Below, piece after piece: positions 29,098 through 38,947 of a stretch of 58,784 nt of DNA. The number at the start of each line of letters is the position of its first letter. Positions within the stretch are counted from its first letter, which is position 1. The position numbers and the translations under genes are program-made. This stretch comes from Pseudogulbenkiania sp. (GTDB taxonomy: Bacteria > Pseudomonadota > Gammaproteobacteria > Burkholderiales > Chromobacteriaceae): positions 1 through 58,784 of the forward strand of contig JAGLBD010000019.1 in the NCBI GenBank assembly GCA_018260425.1. The letters run 5' to 3'. Below the pieces are notes generated by a model. That model was not told where the DNA came from. It did no database searches and worked only from the letters and a program-made list of their open reading frames with translations.

Positions 29098-31311
29098 TCA
29101 AACCTCGGCGACGCTCTGGCCCGGAGCACTGGCCAGAACTTGTCGCTGGTTACTGCGTACGATAGTGGTGACATCCAGAATCAGCGCGACCTGTCCGTCC
29201 CCCAGAATGGTCGCGCCGGAGATGCCTTCCACCTTGCGATAATTGGTTTCCAGATTCTTGACCACGAATTGCTGCTGTCCGATCAACTCGTCGACCAGCA
29301 AGGCCAGACGTGTTTCGTCGCATTCGACAATCACCAGAATGCCCTCGGAAGCCGTGCCCTTGGCGTGGGCAACCTCGAACAAGCCGCCCAGATGAACGAT
29401 CGGCAGGTATTCACCCCGCACATTCACCACCAGTCCTTTGCCGGAGACGGCATAGACATCGGCAGGAGGGGGCTGGAGAGATTCGAGAATGAACGACAGC
29501 GGCAAGATGTAGATTTCGTTGCCGATCCGCACCGACATGCCATCCATGATGGCCAGCGTCAGCGGCAAACGAATGCTGATGGTCGTGCCGAAATCCTTCA
29601 GCGAATCGATATCGACATGGCCGCCCATCGACTGGATATTGCGCTTGACCACATCCATCCCCACTCCGCGGCCCGACACATCGGTCACCACGCTGGCCGT
29701 GGAAAACCCCGGCTCGAATATCAGGTTCCAGACTTCGTTGTCGGTCAACGTGTCGCCGACCGCCATGCCGCGCTCGCGCGCCTTGGCGAGAATCCGCTCG
29801 CGGTCGAGCCCCGCCCCGTCATCGGTGACTTCAATGACAATGCTGCCGCCTTGATGGAAAGCCCGCAGCGTCAATTTGCCCACCGGGGACTTGCCTTTGC
29901 GGCGGCGCACGTCGGGCTCTTCGATGCCGTGGTCCAGACTGTTGCGCACCAGGTGGGTCAAGGGATCGGACAGCTTTTCGATAAAGCCCTTGTCCAGTTC
30001 GGTGTTCTCGCCGATGGTTTTAAGCTCAACCTCTTTGTCCAGACGTGCGGTCAAATCACGCACCACCCGGGGAAAACGATTGAACACAAACGATATCGGC
30101 GTCATGCGGATCGACATCACCGCTTCCTGCAACTCCCGCGAATTGCGCTCCAACTGGCCGATACCATCGAGCAGGCGCTCATGTTCGCCTGGATCCAATT
30201 GACTGCCGGACTGCATCAGCATGGATTGGGTGATGACTAGTTCGCCGACCAGATTCAGCAACAGATCAACTTTTTCGATATTGACCCGGATCGAGCTCTC
30301 AGCGGCCGGGGTGGCCTTGGCTGTTCCTGCCGGTGTGGCCGGAGAGGGTGCAGCAGGGGCCGGACGTACACCAGCAGCCTCTTGGCCGGCAGGCGCCGCA
30401 ACCGGCGCCGCTTGAGCCGACTCCAGAGGTTCAAACAGCCCAAAGCCTTCTATGTCGCTTGTCGGTGTTTCTGCGGGCAGTGCCTCGAACAAACCGAATC
30501 CATTATCCTCGAGTGCGGCAGCCAAATTGCCGGCGGCGGCTTCCGCCTCCTCTTCTGTCCGGGTTGCGGCGACCAATTGCTCTGCCAACCCTCCTGCGGT
30601 GTCGTCCAGAAAAAGACCAAATCCGTCGGCTTCTTCCACCATCGAGCCGGGAACGACATGAAACGCGTCAGGGGACAGGGCAAAGGCCAGCGTTTCCGCC
30701 ACCTCCAAGGCGGTCAGGACACTGACCAGACGTACCACCCAGGGAGAGCCAGTGCCCTCCTCGCGCTGTTTCAGTACGGTCAGTTCGCCCTCGGCACGCA
30801 AGGACTCCAGCACGGATTCGACATCCGGAGCCTCTGTGGCGATTTCAATGGATACCGTGTAGAGCTGATGCGCCGGCGAGGTCTCCGGCAGTGACGACTC
30901 CGGCACGGAAGTGGCCGATGGCTGTCCGTCGGCAATACCCACCAGTTCGGCCTTGACGGCGGCCACCGCAACCGGGTCGGCGCTCTCTCCGCCGCGATGA
31001 GCTGCCAGCAGGGCCGCCAACATGTCCTTGCTGCGCAAGAACACATCGACCATCTCGCGGGTCAACTGCATGGTGCCCTTGCGCACCCGGTCCAGAAGGT
31101 TTTCCAGAACGTGGGTCAGATCGGCCAGATCATCAAAACCAAATGTGGCGGCCCCCCCCTTGATGGAATGCGCCGCACGGAAGATCGCATTCAGCTCTTC
31201 CGGGTCCGGGGCCTCTACCGGCAGAGCCAGCAGCAGCGCCTCCATATTGGCAAGATGTTCCTCCGTCTCATCAAAAAAGACCTGATGGAACTGGGACATA
31301 TCGAAGCTCAC
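29098..31311 (-). CDS. cheA: Chemotaxis histidine kinase CheA (system 1)
   Basis: A 737-residue CheA. P1 phosphorylation site is His48 in [16 protein letters not shown]; the middle region about 150-345 holds a small alpha/beta unit and a Pro/Ala-rich linker; P3 dimerisation starts near [18 protein letters not shown]; the kinase core has RNSLDHG, DDGAGLD and GRGVGMDV; the C-terminal CheW-like P5 ends the protein. Three copies of GFGLF occur in acidic surroundings at about 230, 271 and 289. It phosphorylates CheY and CheB. It lies between cheW and cheY with short gaps. Confidence 0.97.
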   Translation of the reverse strand: MSFDMSQFHQVFFDETEEHLANMEALLLALPVEAPDPEELNAIFRAAHSIKGGAATFGFDDLADLTHVLENLLDRVRKGTMQLTREMVDVFLRSKDMLAALLAAHRGGESADPVAVAAVKAELVGIADGQPSATSVPESSLPETSPAHQLYTVSIEIATEAPDVESVLESLRAEGELTVLKQREEGTGSPWVVRLVSVLTALEVAETLAFALSPDAFHVVPGSMVEEADGFGLFLDDTAGGLAEQLVAATRTEEEAEAAAGNLAAALEDNGFGLFEALPAETPTSDIEGFGLFEPLESAQAAPVAAPAGQEAAGVRPAPAAPSPATPAGTAKATPAAESSIRVNIEKVDLLLNLVGELVITQSMLMQSGSQLDPGEHERLLDGIGQLERNSRELQEAVMSIRMTPISFVFNRFPRVVRDLTARLDKEVELKTIGENTELDKGFIEKLSDPLTHLVRNSLDHGIEEPDVRRRKGKSPVGKLTLRAFHQGGSIVIEVTDDGAGLDRERILAKARERGMAVGDTLTDNEVWNLIFEPGFSTASVVTDVSGRGVGMDVVKRNIQSMGGHVDIDSLKDFGTTISIRLPLTLAIMDGMSVRIGNEIYILPLSFILESLQPPPADVYAVSGKGLVVNVRGEYLPIVHLGGLFEVAHAKGTASEGILVIVECDETRLALLVDELIGQQQFVVKNLETNYRKVEGISGATILGDGQVALILDVTTIVRSNQRQVLASAPGQSVAEV

Positions 31312-31335
31312 ATCACTCTCCTTTGTGTCGGGACG

Positions 31336-31701
31336 TTAGCCAACCAGGCGCTTGACGACATCCAGCAATTTCTGCGGATCAAAGGGCTTGACCAGCCAGC
31401 CGGTGGCGCCGGCGGCACGTCCCAGGGATTTCATTTCGTCACTGGACTCGGTCGTCAACATCAGTACCGGAGTCGATCCGTATTGCGGTAATTTGCGCAG
31501 GTGGCGAATCAAGGTCAGGCCATCCATACCGGGCATGTTCTGGTCGGTGAGGATCAAGTCGAACCGGTCACTCTGGGCTTTTTGCAAACCGGCATTGCCA
31601 TCGGGGGCTTCCGAGACATCGTAGCCCGCACTTTTCAGGGTAAAAGACACCATCTGGCGGATGGAGTTGGAGTCATCGACGGTGAGTATCTTTTTTGCCA
31701 T
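31336..31701 (-). CDS. cheY: CheY-like single-domain response regulator (system 1)
   Basis: A 121-residue receiver with the acidic pocket TVDDS, phospho-Asp53 in ILTDQNMPGMDG, the Thr in MLTTES and Lys in LVKPF. It lies directly upstream of its cheA. The sequence around the phospho-site (TDQNMPGMDG) differs from the enteric motor-binding CheY, so it may be a phosphate sink or signal to another output. Confidence 0.95.
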   Translation of the reverse strand: MAKKILTVDDSNSIRQMVSFTLKSAGYDVSEAPDGNAGLQKAQSDRFDLILTDQNMPGMDGLTLIRHLRKLPQYGSTPVLMLTTESSDEMKSLGRAAGATGWLVKPFDPQKLLDVVKRLVG

Positions 31702-31721
31702 GGCAGGCAGCCTTCCACTGT

Positions 31722-32864
31722 TCAGAAAAGTTCCACGCTGCCGCTGTCCATATCAGCCTGGCGCACCGGGTTGCGATGCAAGCGGGCCTCCCAGGTCTCC
31801 ATGGCATGATGCAACGCCTGTTGATCAATCGCCCCGCTGGCCAATTGCTGTGCCAGCGCCATCACTTCCTCGATACCTTCCAGACGGTGTCCGACATGGC
31901 CGATCAATTGAGACACCATGTCCTGAAACTGCAGACACCGTACGGCATCATTGACCTCTTCCGACAAGCGCCCGACACCATTGGACAAGGTCTCCAGTGA
32001 CTCGGCCATGCTTTCATCCAGCGACGAGATCTTGACCGAGGTCTCGCCCAGCTTTTGTTTGGCCTGCAGGGTGAACATCATGTCCTGCGAGGCCAATTGA
32101 TTGATCAGCGCTTCCGCCTCTCCGATCGACTCCCGCACACCCAGCATCATTTCCCGAATCTGTTCATTGAACGACTGGGTACGGGCCGACAGACTGCGCA
32201 CTTCATCGGCAACCACGGCAAAACCGCGTCCGGCTTCCCCGGCCCGGGCCGCTTCAATTGCCGCATTCAAGGCCAACATATTGGTTTGATTGGTAATGGT
32301 ATGGATCTCGTCGAGCAGCACATGCACTGAACCGACTTCCTCGACGACTTTCTCCATGTGTTCGACCAACAACATGGCCAACCGACTATTCTCGACAGTC
32401 TTGTCGACAAATCCGGCCATGGCCTGCGCAATCTCGTCGACAAACTGTTTGAAGGACATGTCCATATCATCGATGCTTGCCTCGCCGCGGGCCAAAGAGC
32501 GTGCCAGCGCCAGTTGTGCTTCGGCTTCGCGGGTCAGTCCGGTAAAGCTGTCCAGCAGTGTCTTGATCGATTCATTGATAAGGGTTTGAACACGCAAGGA
32601 TTCGTCACGCGCCGCCTGGGCATGTTCCCGGGAAAACCGGGCACTATTTTCATGGGCCAGCCGGGTTTCATGATGGACAGGTTCTTGCACGGTCTGGACG
32701 GTGCGGGGAGTCGCCGGAATGGCCAGCACGAAGATAGCCAGCCATGCGCACAGGCAGATACTCCAGACGGGTGCCCCCAGCAGAGATAACACCAGCACCA
32801 CACACGCAGCGATCAAGGCAACCGCAAACCGCACAGACTGAGGAACGGTAGCTTTTTTTGTCAT
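31722..32864 (-). CDS. Short membrane-anchored chemoreceptor with a CheZ-like motif
   Basis: A 380-residue receptor with two adjacent hydrophobic segments (about 11-30 and 33-50) and almost no periplasmic loop, so no extracellular sensor. The signalling tip is [26 protein letters not shown] (about 200-226). After it the C-terminal helix holds [15 protein letters not shown] (310-324), which matches the catalytic helix of CheZ (FQDLTGQVI). It ends SVELF, without the tethering Trp. It lies 20 bp upstream of cheY in the same operon. Known short receptors of this kind sense cytoplasmic or membrane cues; the ligand is unknown. Confidence 0.88.
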   Translation of the reverse strand: MTKKATVPQSVRFAVALIAACVVLVLSLLGAPVWSICLCAWLAIFVLAIPATPRTVQTVQEPVHHETRLAHENSARFSREHAQAARDESLRVQTLINESIKTLLDSFTGLTREAEAQLALARSLARGEASIDDMDMSFKQFVDEIAQAMAGFVDKTVENSRLAMLLVEHMEKVVEEVGSVHVLLDEIHTITNQTNMLALNAAIEAARAGEAGRGFAVVADEVRSLSARTQSFNEQIREMMLGVRESIGEAEALINQLASQDMMFTLQAKQKLGETSVKISSLDESMAESLETLSNGVGRLSEEVNDAVRCLQFQDMVSQLIGHVGHRLEGIEEVMALAQQLASGAIDQQALHHAMETWEARLHRNPVRQADMDSGSVELF

Positions 32865-33012
32865 TTTCTGGCTTCCCGAGCGGAAACTTTCGACATGGTG
32901 ATACTCAGGTATTCACTCAAAAGGCATCAGAGTTCAAGGAAAATGACAAAAAAAACTGGAATGGTTTTAGGTGACCGGGGGGATTTGTTACTCAAATGTC
33001 AAAATCAAAAGA

Positions 33013-34008
33013 TTAAGTTGTTGCAAAAATGATATGCGAAGCGTCATCGTCGGCTTGAGCACTCCGCACCAGAGGAATGCCTCTGGCAATCCAGCTTGCA
33101 TCGCTCAAGGAAAAGAAACTGTCATCCGCGACATGGCGCCTTAATGCGATATCGTCGATACCGTCGCTAGAGAGAATCCAGTAGCTCCGGCTCTGCAGCG
33201 GACGGGTGGACAGGTGTGCGGCAGGACTGACCTGGCCGAATCCGAAAGGGGGGTCTTGCGAGGGGAAGCGCTCCAGCACATGGTCAGGCCGGGCGAGCAG
33301 AATGTCGGGCATGCCGGCGTTGAAGATCTGTACCTGACCGGAATTCCAGTCGACGTCCAGAAAGGCGGCGGCGACAAAACCACCAGGTTCAATACAGCGT
33401 GTCACCCACAGATCCAGCAAGTGCAACACATTGATATCAAAGGATAAATCAAGAATAAGTCGTATCAGCAACACGCTGAACACGACAGCGTTCAGCGCGG
33501 CTTTTTCGCCATGGCCGATCGCATCGGCCAATACCAGCAGAGTCCGGCCGGGAAACTCCACGTGCAAGGCCATGTCGCCGCCAAACTTGCCCAACGGCAC
33601 GACTTGCCAATGGATAAAACAGGCAGGGTCCGGGGCGGGGGCGAGGCCGGTATCCAATGACACTATCCCGTTTTCAAGACGAAGCGGGACACCGGACAAA
33701 CACGCAGGAAGCAACTCCCCCCGACACCATAGCAAGGCCAGTAGCCGGACTTCAAGGGCCGCAGGGTCGAGTGGCAACACGAACGAATCGCCGCACGGCA
33801 CAGCCCCCCAATGCTCGGGCGACACCCGGTAAATCCATACCGGAGTTTCAGGCAGCAGAGCCTCGGGGAAGGCATACAACAGTGGCTCGATGATCAACAG
33901 ATCGACGTTGACCGCGTCTGCCTCAAAACACCACTCCAGCGTGGCCAGCCAGTTATCGGCAAGAATGGCCAACCGGGTCGCGGGCGAAACCAGCGCCTGG
34001 ATCAGCAT
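33013..34008 (-). CDS. PP2C/SpoIIE-type serine phosphatase
   Basis: A 331-residue protein. The phosphatase domain covers about 110-331 with metal ligands in GKFGGDMAL (Asp145) and LADAIGHGEKA (Asp162) and in LSSDGIDDI. The first 100 residues look like a degenerate alpha/beta (receiver-like) domain without a clear phospho-acceptor. Such enzymes dephosphorylate STAS-domain antagonists, and a STAS gene lies 18 bp upstream. A 148-bp AT-rich gap without genes separates it from the short receptor. Confidence 0.85.
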   Translation of the reverse strand: MLIQALVSPATRLAILADNWLATLEWCFEADAVNVDLLIIEPLLYAFPEALLPETPVWIYRVSPEHWGAVPCGDSFVLPLDPAALEVRLLALLWCRGELLPACLSGVPLRLENGIVSLDTGLAPAPDPACFIHWQVVPLGKFGGDMALHVEFPGRTLLVLADAIGHGEKAALNAVVFSVLLIRLILDLSFDINVLHLLDLWVTRCIEPGGFVAAAFLDVDWNSGQVQIFNAGMPDILLARPDHVLERFPSQDPPFGFGQVSPAAHLSTRPLQSRSYWILSSDGIDDIALRRHVADDSFFSLSDASWIARGIPLVRSAQADDDASHIIFATT

Positions 34009-34026
34009 CGCCCGTCACCGCCGGGA

Positions 34027-34332
34027 TCAGCGAATCGTGAACATCTTGTTGAAGCATGCAATTTCAAGTACCTGCAGCACCGTGTCACGGCAGTTGCTCA
34101 ACACCATGGATTTGCGCTGGGCTGTCGCGCGCTCCTTGAGCAACAGCAACATACCGAGCGCAGAACTGTCCAGAAACGGCACCTGCTCGAAGTCGATGAC
34201 AATCTCGGTCACCCCGCCATTCTCCAGCAACTCCTGGCTCGCCTGACGAAAATCCTTGTGCATGTTGAAATCGAACTGACCGACCAGCAGCATTCGTCCT
34301 ACCGATCCTTCAATTTTGACCACCGGTTTCAT
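34027..34332 (-). CDS. STAS-domain anti-sigma antagonist-like protein
   Basis: A 101-residue single STAS domain of the SpoIIAA/RsbV type. The phosphorylatable serine lies in PFLDSSALGML (Ser56 or Ser57). It would bind a partner kinase or anti-sigma factor when dephosphorylated. Its ATG overlaps the stop of the upstream kinase gene (ATGA), so the two are translationally coupled, and the cognate-looking PP2C phosphatase follows 18 bp later. No RsbW-type kinase is in the window. Confidence 0.9.
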   Translation of the reverse strand: MKPVVKIEGSVGRMLLVGQFDFNMHKDFRQASQELLENGGVTEIVIDFEQVPFLDSSALGMLLLLKERATAQRKSMVLSNCRDTVLQVLEIACFNKMFTIR

Positions 34333-35534
34333 TCCGTCTCTCCCATGGCCCGACAGGCCGCGTTATGTTCAACCAACGGCAGGCACAACTCGAAATGCGC
34401 CCCGCCTTGCCGCAAGTTGGAGCAGGACACCCTGCCCCCTAATTCTTCCGCTACTTTTTTGACAATGGCAAGTCCCAAACCGGTTCCACCTGACCGGGTC
34501 GTGAAGAAAGGCTCGAACAAGCGCTCTTGCAACTCGGTTGGCACGCCGGGTCCCTGATCCTCCACCACCACGCAGACCTCTCCCTGAGCCACGCGGACAT
34601 CCAGCGTGATCATTGCGCCCGGCGGCGAGTACTGCAAGGCATTTTCCAGCAAATTGACCAGCGCACCGAGCAAGGCCTTGCGATCACCCAGCATCGTCGG
34701 TCCGGGTGCGTCAGGTAACTGGCTGACCAACTGCACCTGGCGACTGGCACACTGCGGCCCCACCACGGCAATCAGCTCCTCCAGCACCAAAAGTAGCTCA
34801 AGAGGCTCTCTTTCTCCGACTTGTCCTCTGACAAAGCTCAACATATTTTGAATAAGGCCTTCCAACGCTCTCAATCTTGCTAATATTTTGTCGATAAAGC
34901 GTTGGCGGTCTTCTTCGCGCAAGGAAGGCTCACGCAAATTGGCGGCATACAACAGGGCCGTCGACAACGGAGTGCGAAGTTGGTGGGCCAGTGAAGCAGC
35001 CATGCTACCCATCGACGCCAGCTTCTGTTGGCGGGCGACTTCCTGGGACAGACGATTGAGTGTCGTGACGTCCTGCAACAACAACAGACGCCCGCCCAGT
35101 GCCGGCAACGCGGTAAACTCAAGGGTAAGCAACCGTTCGTCACCTGACGCTTCACTGCCGGTGCGATACGTATTGTCAGGCAGGATCGGGCCAAGTCGTG
35201 CAGCGACATCCTCCCAGGCGGCCCCCGACATACTGGCCCCGAGCAGACTGACCGCAGCGGGGTTTTCGGCAAGCACCCGACCGTCCGAGGACAACTCGAT
35301 GATGCCGGCAGGCAAGGCCTCCAGCAACATGGCGAACCGTTCTGCCAGTGCCGCGTTGGCTGAAACCTGACGACGCAGTTCGTTATTGGCTTCGTCCAGT
35401 TGGGCGTTCAGGACCGTTACCTGCGACTCGAGCTGGCTATAGGCATCGATGAGCTGCCCGGAAACGGCATTAAACTGCTGGAAAGCAGCCTCCAGCTTTT
35501 GCTGGTCATCCAACTTTGAATGGGAATCGGACAT
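34329..35534 (-). CDS. Sensor histidine kinase, FleS/FlrB-like
   Basis: A 401-residue soluble kinase: N-terminal coiled coil (about 10-65), PAS domain (70-155), HisKA with His184 in AASLAHQLRTPLSTALLY, and HATPase with ENALQYSP, DQGPGVP and GGTGLGLAI. The H-box is the form seen in FleS/FlrB, which activate late flagellar genes through a sigma54 regulator (FleR/FlrC). No such regulator is next to it here, so the partner is elsewhere. It is the first gene of the minus-strand operon, divergent from cheV. Confidence 0.85.
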   Translation of the reverse strand: MSDSHSKLDDQQKLEAAFQQFNAVSGQLIDAYSQLESQVTVLNAQLDEANNELRRQVSANAALAERFAMLLEALPAGIIELSSDGRVLAENPAAVSLLGASMSGAAWEDVAARLGPILPDNTYRTGSEASGDERLLTLEFTALPALGGRLLLLQDVTTLNRLSQEVARQQKLASMGSMAASLAHQLRTPLSTALLYAANLREPSLREEDRQRFIDKILARLRALEGLIQNMLSFVRGQVGEREPLELLLVLEELIAVVGPQCASRQVQLVSQLPDAPGPTMLGDRKALLGALVNLLENALQYSPPGAMITLDVRVAQGEVCVVVEDQGPGVPTELQERLFEPFFTTRSGGTGLGLAIVKKVAEELGGRVSCSNLRQGGAHFELCLPLVEHNAACRAMGETE

Positions 35535-35708
35535 TGGGCCTCAGAGATTTGTAAAATTCGCTTAAACAGTATGATAATTACACATGCCGAACCGCGCCAA
35601 TTTGGCAATGGCAAAATTTCAGTGTCAAAAAACCGCGGGAAAGACCTATAACTGGCGTATAAAGGGAATACATGACTTACGCCACACAAAGATGCTGCGG
35701 AGGTTTCT

Positions 35709-36662
35709 GTGTCAGAGCTTCTCAAAAAAATTGATGCCCGTACCAAGTTGGCCGGTACCAACAAGCTGGAAATCCTGCTGTTTTCGCTGGGGCAAGATCA
35801 ACGCACCGGCCGAAAAGAGGTTTTCGGTATCAACGTATTCAAAGTCCGCGAAGTAATGCGGACACCGGAGATTACCTCCGCGCCCGAAATGCCGTCATCG
35901 GTAGAGGGCATGGTTAGCCTCAGGGGGCAATTGGTTCCGGTGATCGATCTGGCGAAATATGCCGGTATCGTCACGGGAAGCAAGCCGGAAATCATGATCG
36001 TGACCGAGTACAACGGTCACACTCAGGGCTTCCTGGTCGAATCGGTCGATACCATTCTGCGTCTGGACTGGTCGGCAATGCGCGTTCCCCCGGACATGAT
36101 CACCAACCGCATGGCGGGTCTGGTCACTGCGGTGACCGAGCTCGAAGGCGGTTCGCTGGTGATGATGATGGACGTGGAAAAGGTGCTGGCCGAAACCGCT
36201 CTGGCGGACGACTCCCACCACTTCCTCAACATCAAGCCGATCAAGGAAGACCGGATGATTTTCTTCGCCGACGACTCGGTCGTTGCGCGCAAGCAGATCG
36301 AACGGACGCTGGATGTGATGAACATCAAGTACGCCTCCGCGATCAACGGCATGAAGGGCTGGGAAGAGTTGCAACGCATGGCGGTGCAAGCCGACCTCGC
36401 GGGCCGCAAGCTCAGCGACGTGCTCCATCTGGTGCTGACCGACGTGGAAATGCCCGAGATGGATGGCTATATGCTGACCAAGATGATCAAAAGCGATCCT
36501 CGTTTCCAGGGCATTCCCATACTGATGCACTCTTCGCTGTCGGGTTCCTCGAACCAGAAGCTTGGCGAATCGGTCGGCGTCGACTCCTACGTCTCGAAAT
36601 TCGAGCCGCAGAAACTGTCGATGAAGCTGCGCGAAATGCTCAAGATCGAACAAATTGACTGA
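35709..36662 (+). CDS. cheV: Chemotaxis coupling protein CheV (first copy)
   Basis: A 317-residue fusion of a CheW domain (about 18-165; FGINVFKVREV, VSLRGQLVPVIDL) and a receiver domain (about 185-315; FFADDSVVARKQ, LTDVEMPEMDGYM). It couples receptors to CheA and can be phosphorylated as part of adaptation. The start is a GTG with GCGGAGG ahead at good spacing. It is the first gene of the plus-strand chemosensory cluster; a possible TATAAC -10 lies near 35647. Confidence 0.95.
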   Translation: MSELLKKIDARTKLAGTNKLEILLFSLGQDQRTGRKEVFGINVFKVREVMRTPEITSAPEMPSSVEGMVSLRGQLVPVIDLAKYAGIVTGSKPEIMIVTEYNGHTQGFLVESVDTILRLDWSAMRVPPDMITNRMAGLVTAVTELEGGSLVMMMDVEKVLAETALADDSHHFLNIKPIKEDRMIFFADDSVVARKQIERTLDVMNIKYASAINGMKGWEELQRMAVQADLAGRKLSDVLHLVLTDVEMPEMDGYMLTKMIKSDPRFQGIPILMHSSLSGSSNQKLGESVGVDSYVSKFEPQKLSMKLREMLKIEQID

Positions 36663-36688
36663 CGACAAGAATCGGGAAGGGATTGACC

Positions 36689-37633
36689 ATGTCAGCAAAT
36701 GACGCCTCCTTGCTTGCCACTGTTGATGCGCGAACCAAACTGGCCGGCTCCAATAAAATGGAGATCCTGCTGTTTTCTCTCGGGACGCGCGAAACCTTCG
36801 GCATCAACGTGTTCAAGGTCCGCGAGGTCTCGCAGACCCCTGCGATCACCAAGACACCCAATATGCCGTTCGGGGTGGAAGGGGTGCTGTCGCTGCGCGG
36901 CAACATCATTCCCGTGATCTCCCTGGCCAAGTTCATCAAGGCTGAAAACCAGGGTCGTAAGTACGACACGATGATCGTCACGGAATTCAACAAGAGTACC
37001 CAGGCCTTCCTGGTGGACTCGGTGGATCGCATCATTCGTGTCGACTGGGACAAAGTACGTGCCCCGGAAAACATGATGCAAACCAATGCGGCGACGCAGA
37101 ACAACCTGATTACCGCCATTACCGAACTGGATGACGGCAAACTGGTGTCGATTCTCGACGTCGAACAAATCCTGGCCAGCGTCGTGGGTGAGTCGCGAGT
37201 ACCGGACATTCCGACGGCCAGCCTGGAATCCGACCAATACATCTTCTTCGTCGATGACTCGGTGGTCGCCCGCAAGGAAATCACCAGCGTGCTGGAGAAG
37301 ATGGGACTCAAATTCCAGCAAGCCACCAATGGCCGGGAAGCCTGGGAGCGTCTGCAACTGCTGGCCCAACGCCATTTTGGCGAGGGCGAGTCGCTGCACG
37401 ACAATCTCAAGATGATCCTCGTGGATGCGGAAATGCCGGAAATGGACGGTTACGTGCTGACGCGCCTGATCAAATCGGATGTGCGCTTCAGCGGCATTCC
37501 GGTCGTGATGCACTCGTCGCTGTCCTCCAATGCAAACCGGGCCATGGGATCCAGCGTAGGTGTTGACGCCTACGTCGCCAAATTCGATCCCGTTGTCCTC
37601 GCGGAAACTTTGATTCCTTTCTTGCAGAGGTAA
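36689..37633 (+). CDS. cheV: Chemotaxis coupling protein CheV (second copy)
   Basis: A 314-residue CheW-receiver fusion, paralogous to the gene 26 bp upstream. The CheW half has FGINVFKVREVSQTP and LSLRGNIIPVISL; the receiver half has FFVDDSVVARKE and LVDAEMPEMDGYV. The ATG at 36689 with GGGAAGGG upstream was chosen over a TTG six bases earlier. The copies are clearly diverged, suggesting different receptor preference rather than a recent duplication. Confidence 0.95.
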   Translation: MSANDASLLATVDARTKLAGSNKMEILLFSLGTRETFGINVFKVREVSQTPAITKTPNMPFGVEGVLSLRGNIIPVISLAKFIKAENQGRKYDTMIVTEFNKSTQAFLVDSVDRIIRVDWDKVRAPENMMQTNAATQNNLITAITELDDGKLVSILDVEQILASVVGESRVPDIPTASLESDQYIFFVDDSVVARKEITSVLEKMGLKFQQATNGREAWERLQLLAQRHFGEGESLHDNLKMILVDAEMPEMDGYVLTRLIKSDVRFSGIPVVMHSSLSSNANRAMGSSVGVDAYVAKFDPVVLAETLIPFLQR

Positions 37634-37684
37634 GGGCTAGAATTACAGCCAACGGGATAATTGAACCATTTCAGGAATACCTCG

Positions 37685-38074
37685 ATGTCAGACAAGAACA
37701 TGCGCTTCCTTGTGGTCGATGACTTTTCGACAATGCGACGGATTGTGCGAAACCTGCTCAAGGAACTCGGCTTCACCAACGTGGATGAAGCGGAGGACGG
37801 GCAGGTTGCGCTGCACAAGCTGAAAACACAGCATTTCGATTTCATCGTCTCCGACTGGAACATGCCCAACATGACCGGGATCGAGTTGCTCAAGGCTGTT
37901 CGCGCCGACGCACAGCTCAAGCATCTCCCCTTCATGATGATTACGGCCGAAGCGAAGCGGGAAAATATCATCGAAGCCGCCATGGCGGGTGCCAGCGGTT
38001 ACATCGTCAAGCCTTTTACTGCGGCGACTCTGGAAGAAAAGATGGCAAAAATTTTCCAGAACATGAACAAATAA
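37685..38074 (+). CDS. cheY: Chemotaxis response regulator CheY (system 2, motor type)
   Basis: A 129-residue receiver very close to enteric Che[18 protein letters not shown], phospho-Asp57 in [18 protein letters not shown] and YIVKPF. It should bind the flagellar switch protein FliM when phosphorylated. CheZ follows 48 bp downstream, the usual pairing of motor CheY and its phosphatase. Confidence 0.97.
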   Translation: MSDKNMRFLVVDDFSTMRRIVRNLLKELGFTNVDEAEDGQVALHKLKTQHFDFIVSDWNMPNMTGIELLKAVRADAQLKHLPFMMITAEAKRENIIEAAMAGASGYIVKPFTAATLEEKMAKIFQNMNK

Positions 38075-38122
38075 ACGCCGTAATACCCGACTGTGCCGGG
38101 TTTGTATTCAGGAGGATTTATC

Positions 38123-38905
38123 GTGCCGGATCATATTTTGGATAGCGGCGACTCGCCGGAGCTGGAAGCCCTGTTCGACTCGCTCGTCTCGCAGCCGCAT
38201 GCCGATGCCGCACCGGAAGCCGCTGCTGCAGCCGTCGAAACAGCGCCTGCTGCGGCAGTCACGGTTCCAGTCATGACCATCGGGGGTATCGCGGTCGCTG
38301 ACCCGGTCAAGATGTACGAAGACATCGGCCAACTGACCCGGCGCCTGCACGATGCGATGCGCGACATGGGCTACGACAAGTCCATCGAACGCATGGCAGA
38401 AACCCTGCCTGATGCAAAAGACCGTTTGACCTATATTGCGACCCTGACGGAAAGCGCTGCCGAACGCGTGCTGAACGCCACGGATATCGCCAAACCGTTG
38501 CAGGACGATCTGGAAGCCCGCGCACAAGCGCTCGGTGAACGCTGGACCAAACTCTATGCCAACCAGTTGTCGGTTGCCGAGTTCCGTGCGCTGGCCGATG
38601 AAACCCGCAGCTATCTGTTGTCGGTGCCGGAGCAAACCCAGGCAACCAATACCCAGTTGCTGGAAATCGTCATGGCGCAGGACTTCCAGGATCTGACCGG
38701 TCAGGTCATCAAGAAAATGATGGGCATGGTCAAGATCATCGAGACCGAATTGCTGTCTTTCCTGATTGCCTATTCCCCGTCCGAGAAAAAGTCCGAGATC
38801 GATCCTGGCCTGCTGAACGGCCCGGTCATCAATCCGGAAGGCCGCACGGATGTCGTAACCAGCCAGCAGCAGGTAGACGACCTGCTCGGAAGTCTCGGCT
38901 TCTGA
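38123..38905 (+). CDS. cheZ: Protein phosphatase CheZ
   Basis: A 260-residue CheZ that dephosphorylates CheY-P. The catalytic helix reads MAQDFQDLTGQVIKKMM (Asp190 and Gln194, equivalent to enteric Asp143/Gln147), and the C-terminal CheY-binding peptide is DDLLGSLGF. An Ala/Pro-rich stretch (28-50) separates an N-terminal tail from the helical hairpin. The GTG at 38123 after CAGGAGGA was chosen; this ribosome binding site is much better than that of an upstream ATG. Confidence 0.96.
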   Translation: MPDHILDSGDSPELEALFDSLVSQPHADAAPEAAAAAVETAPAAAVTVPVMTIGGIAVADPVKMYEDIGQLTRRLHDAMRDMGYDKSIERMAETLPDAKDRLTYIATLTESAAERVLNATDIAKPLQDDLEARAQALGERWTKLYANQLSVAEFRALADETRSYLLSVPEQTQATNTQLLEIVMAQDFQDLTGQVIKKMMGMVKIIETELLSFLIAYSPSEKKSEIDPGLLNGPVINPEGRTDVVTSQQQVDDLLGSLGF

Positions 38906-38947
38906 TCTACAGACCGGAACCCTTACTGAATATGCGGGAGAGTCACC

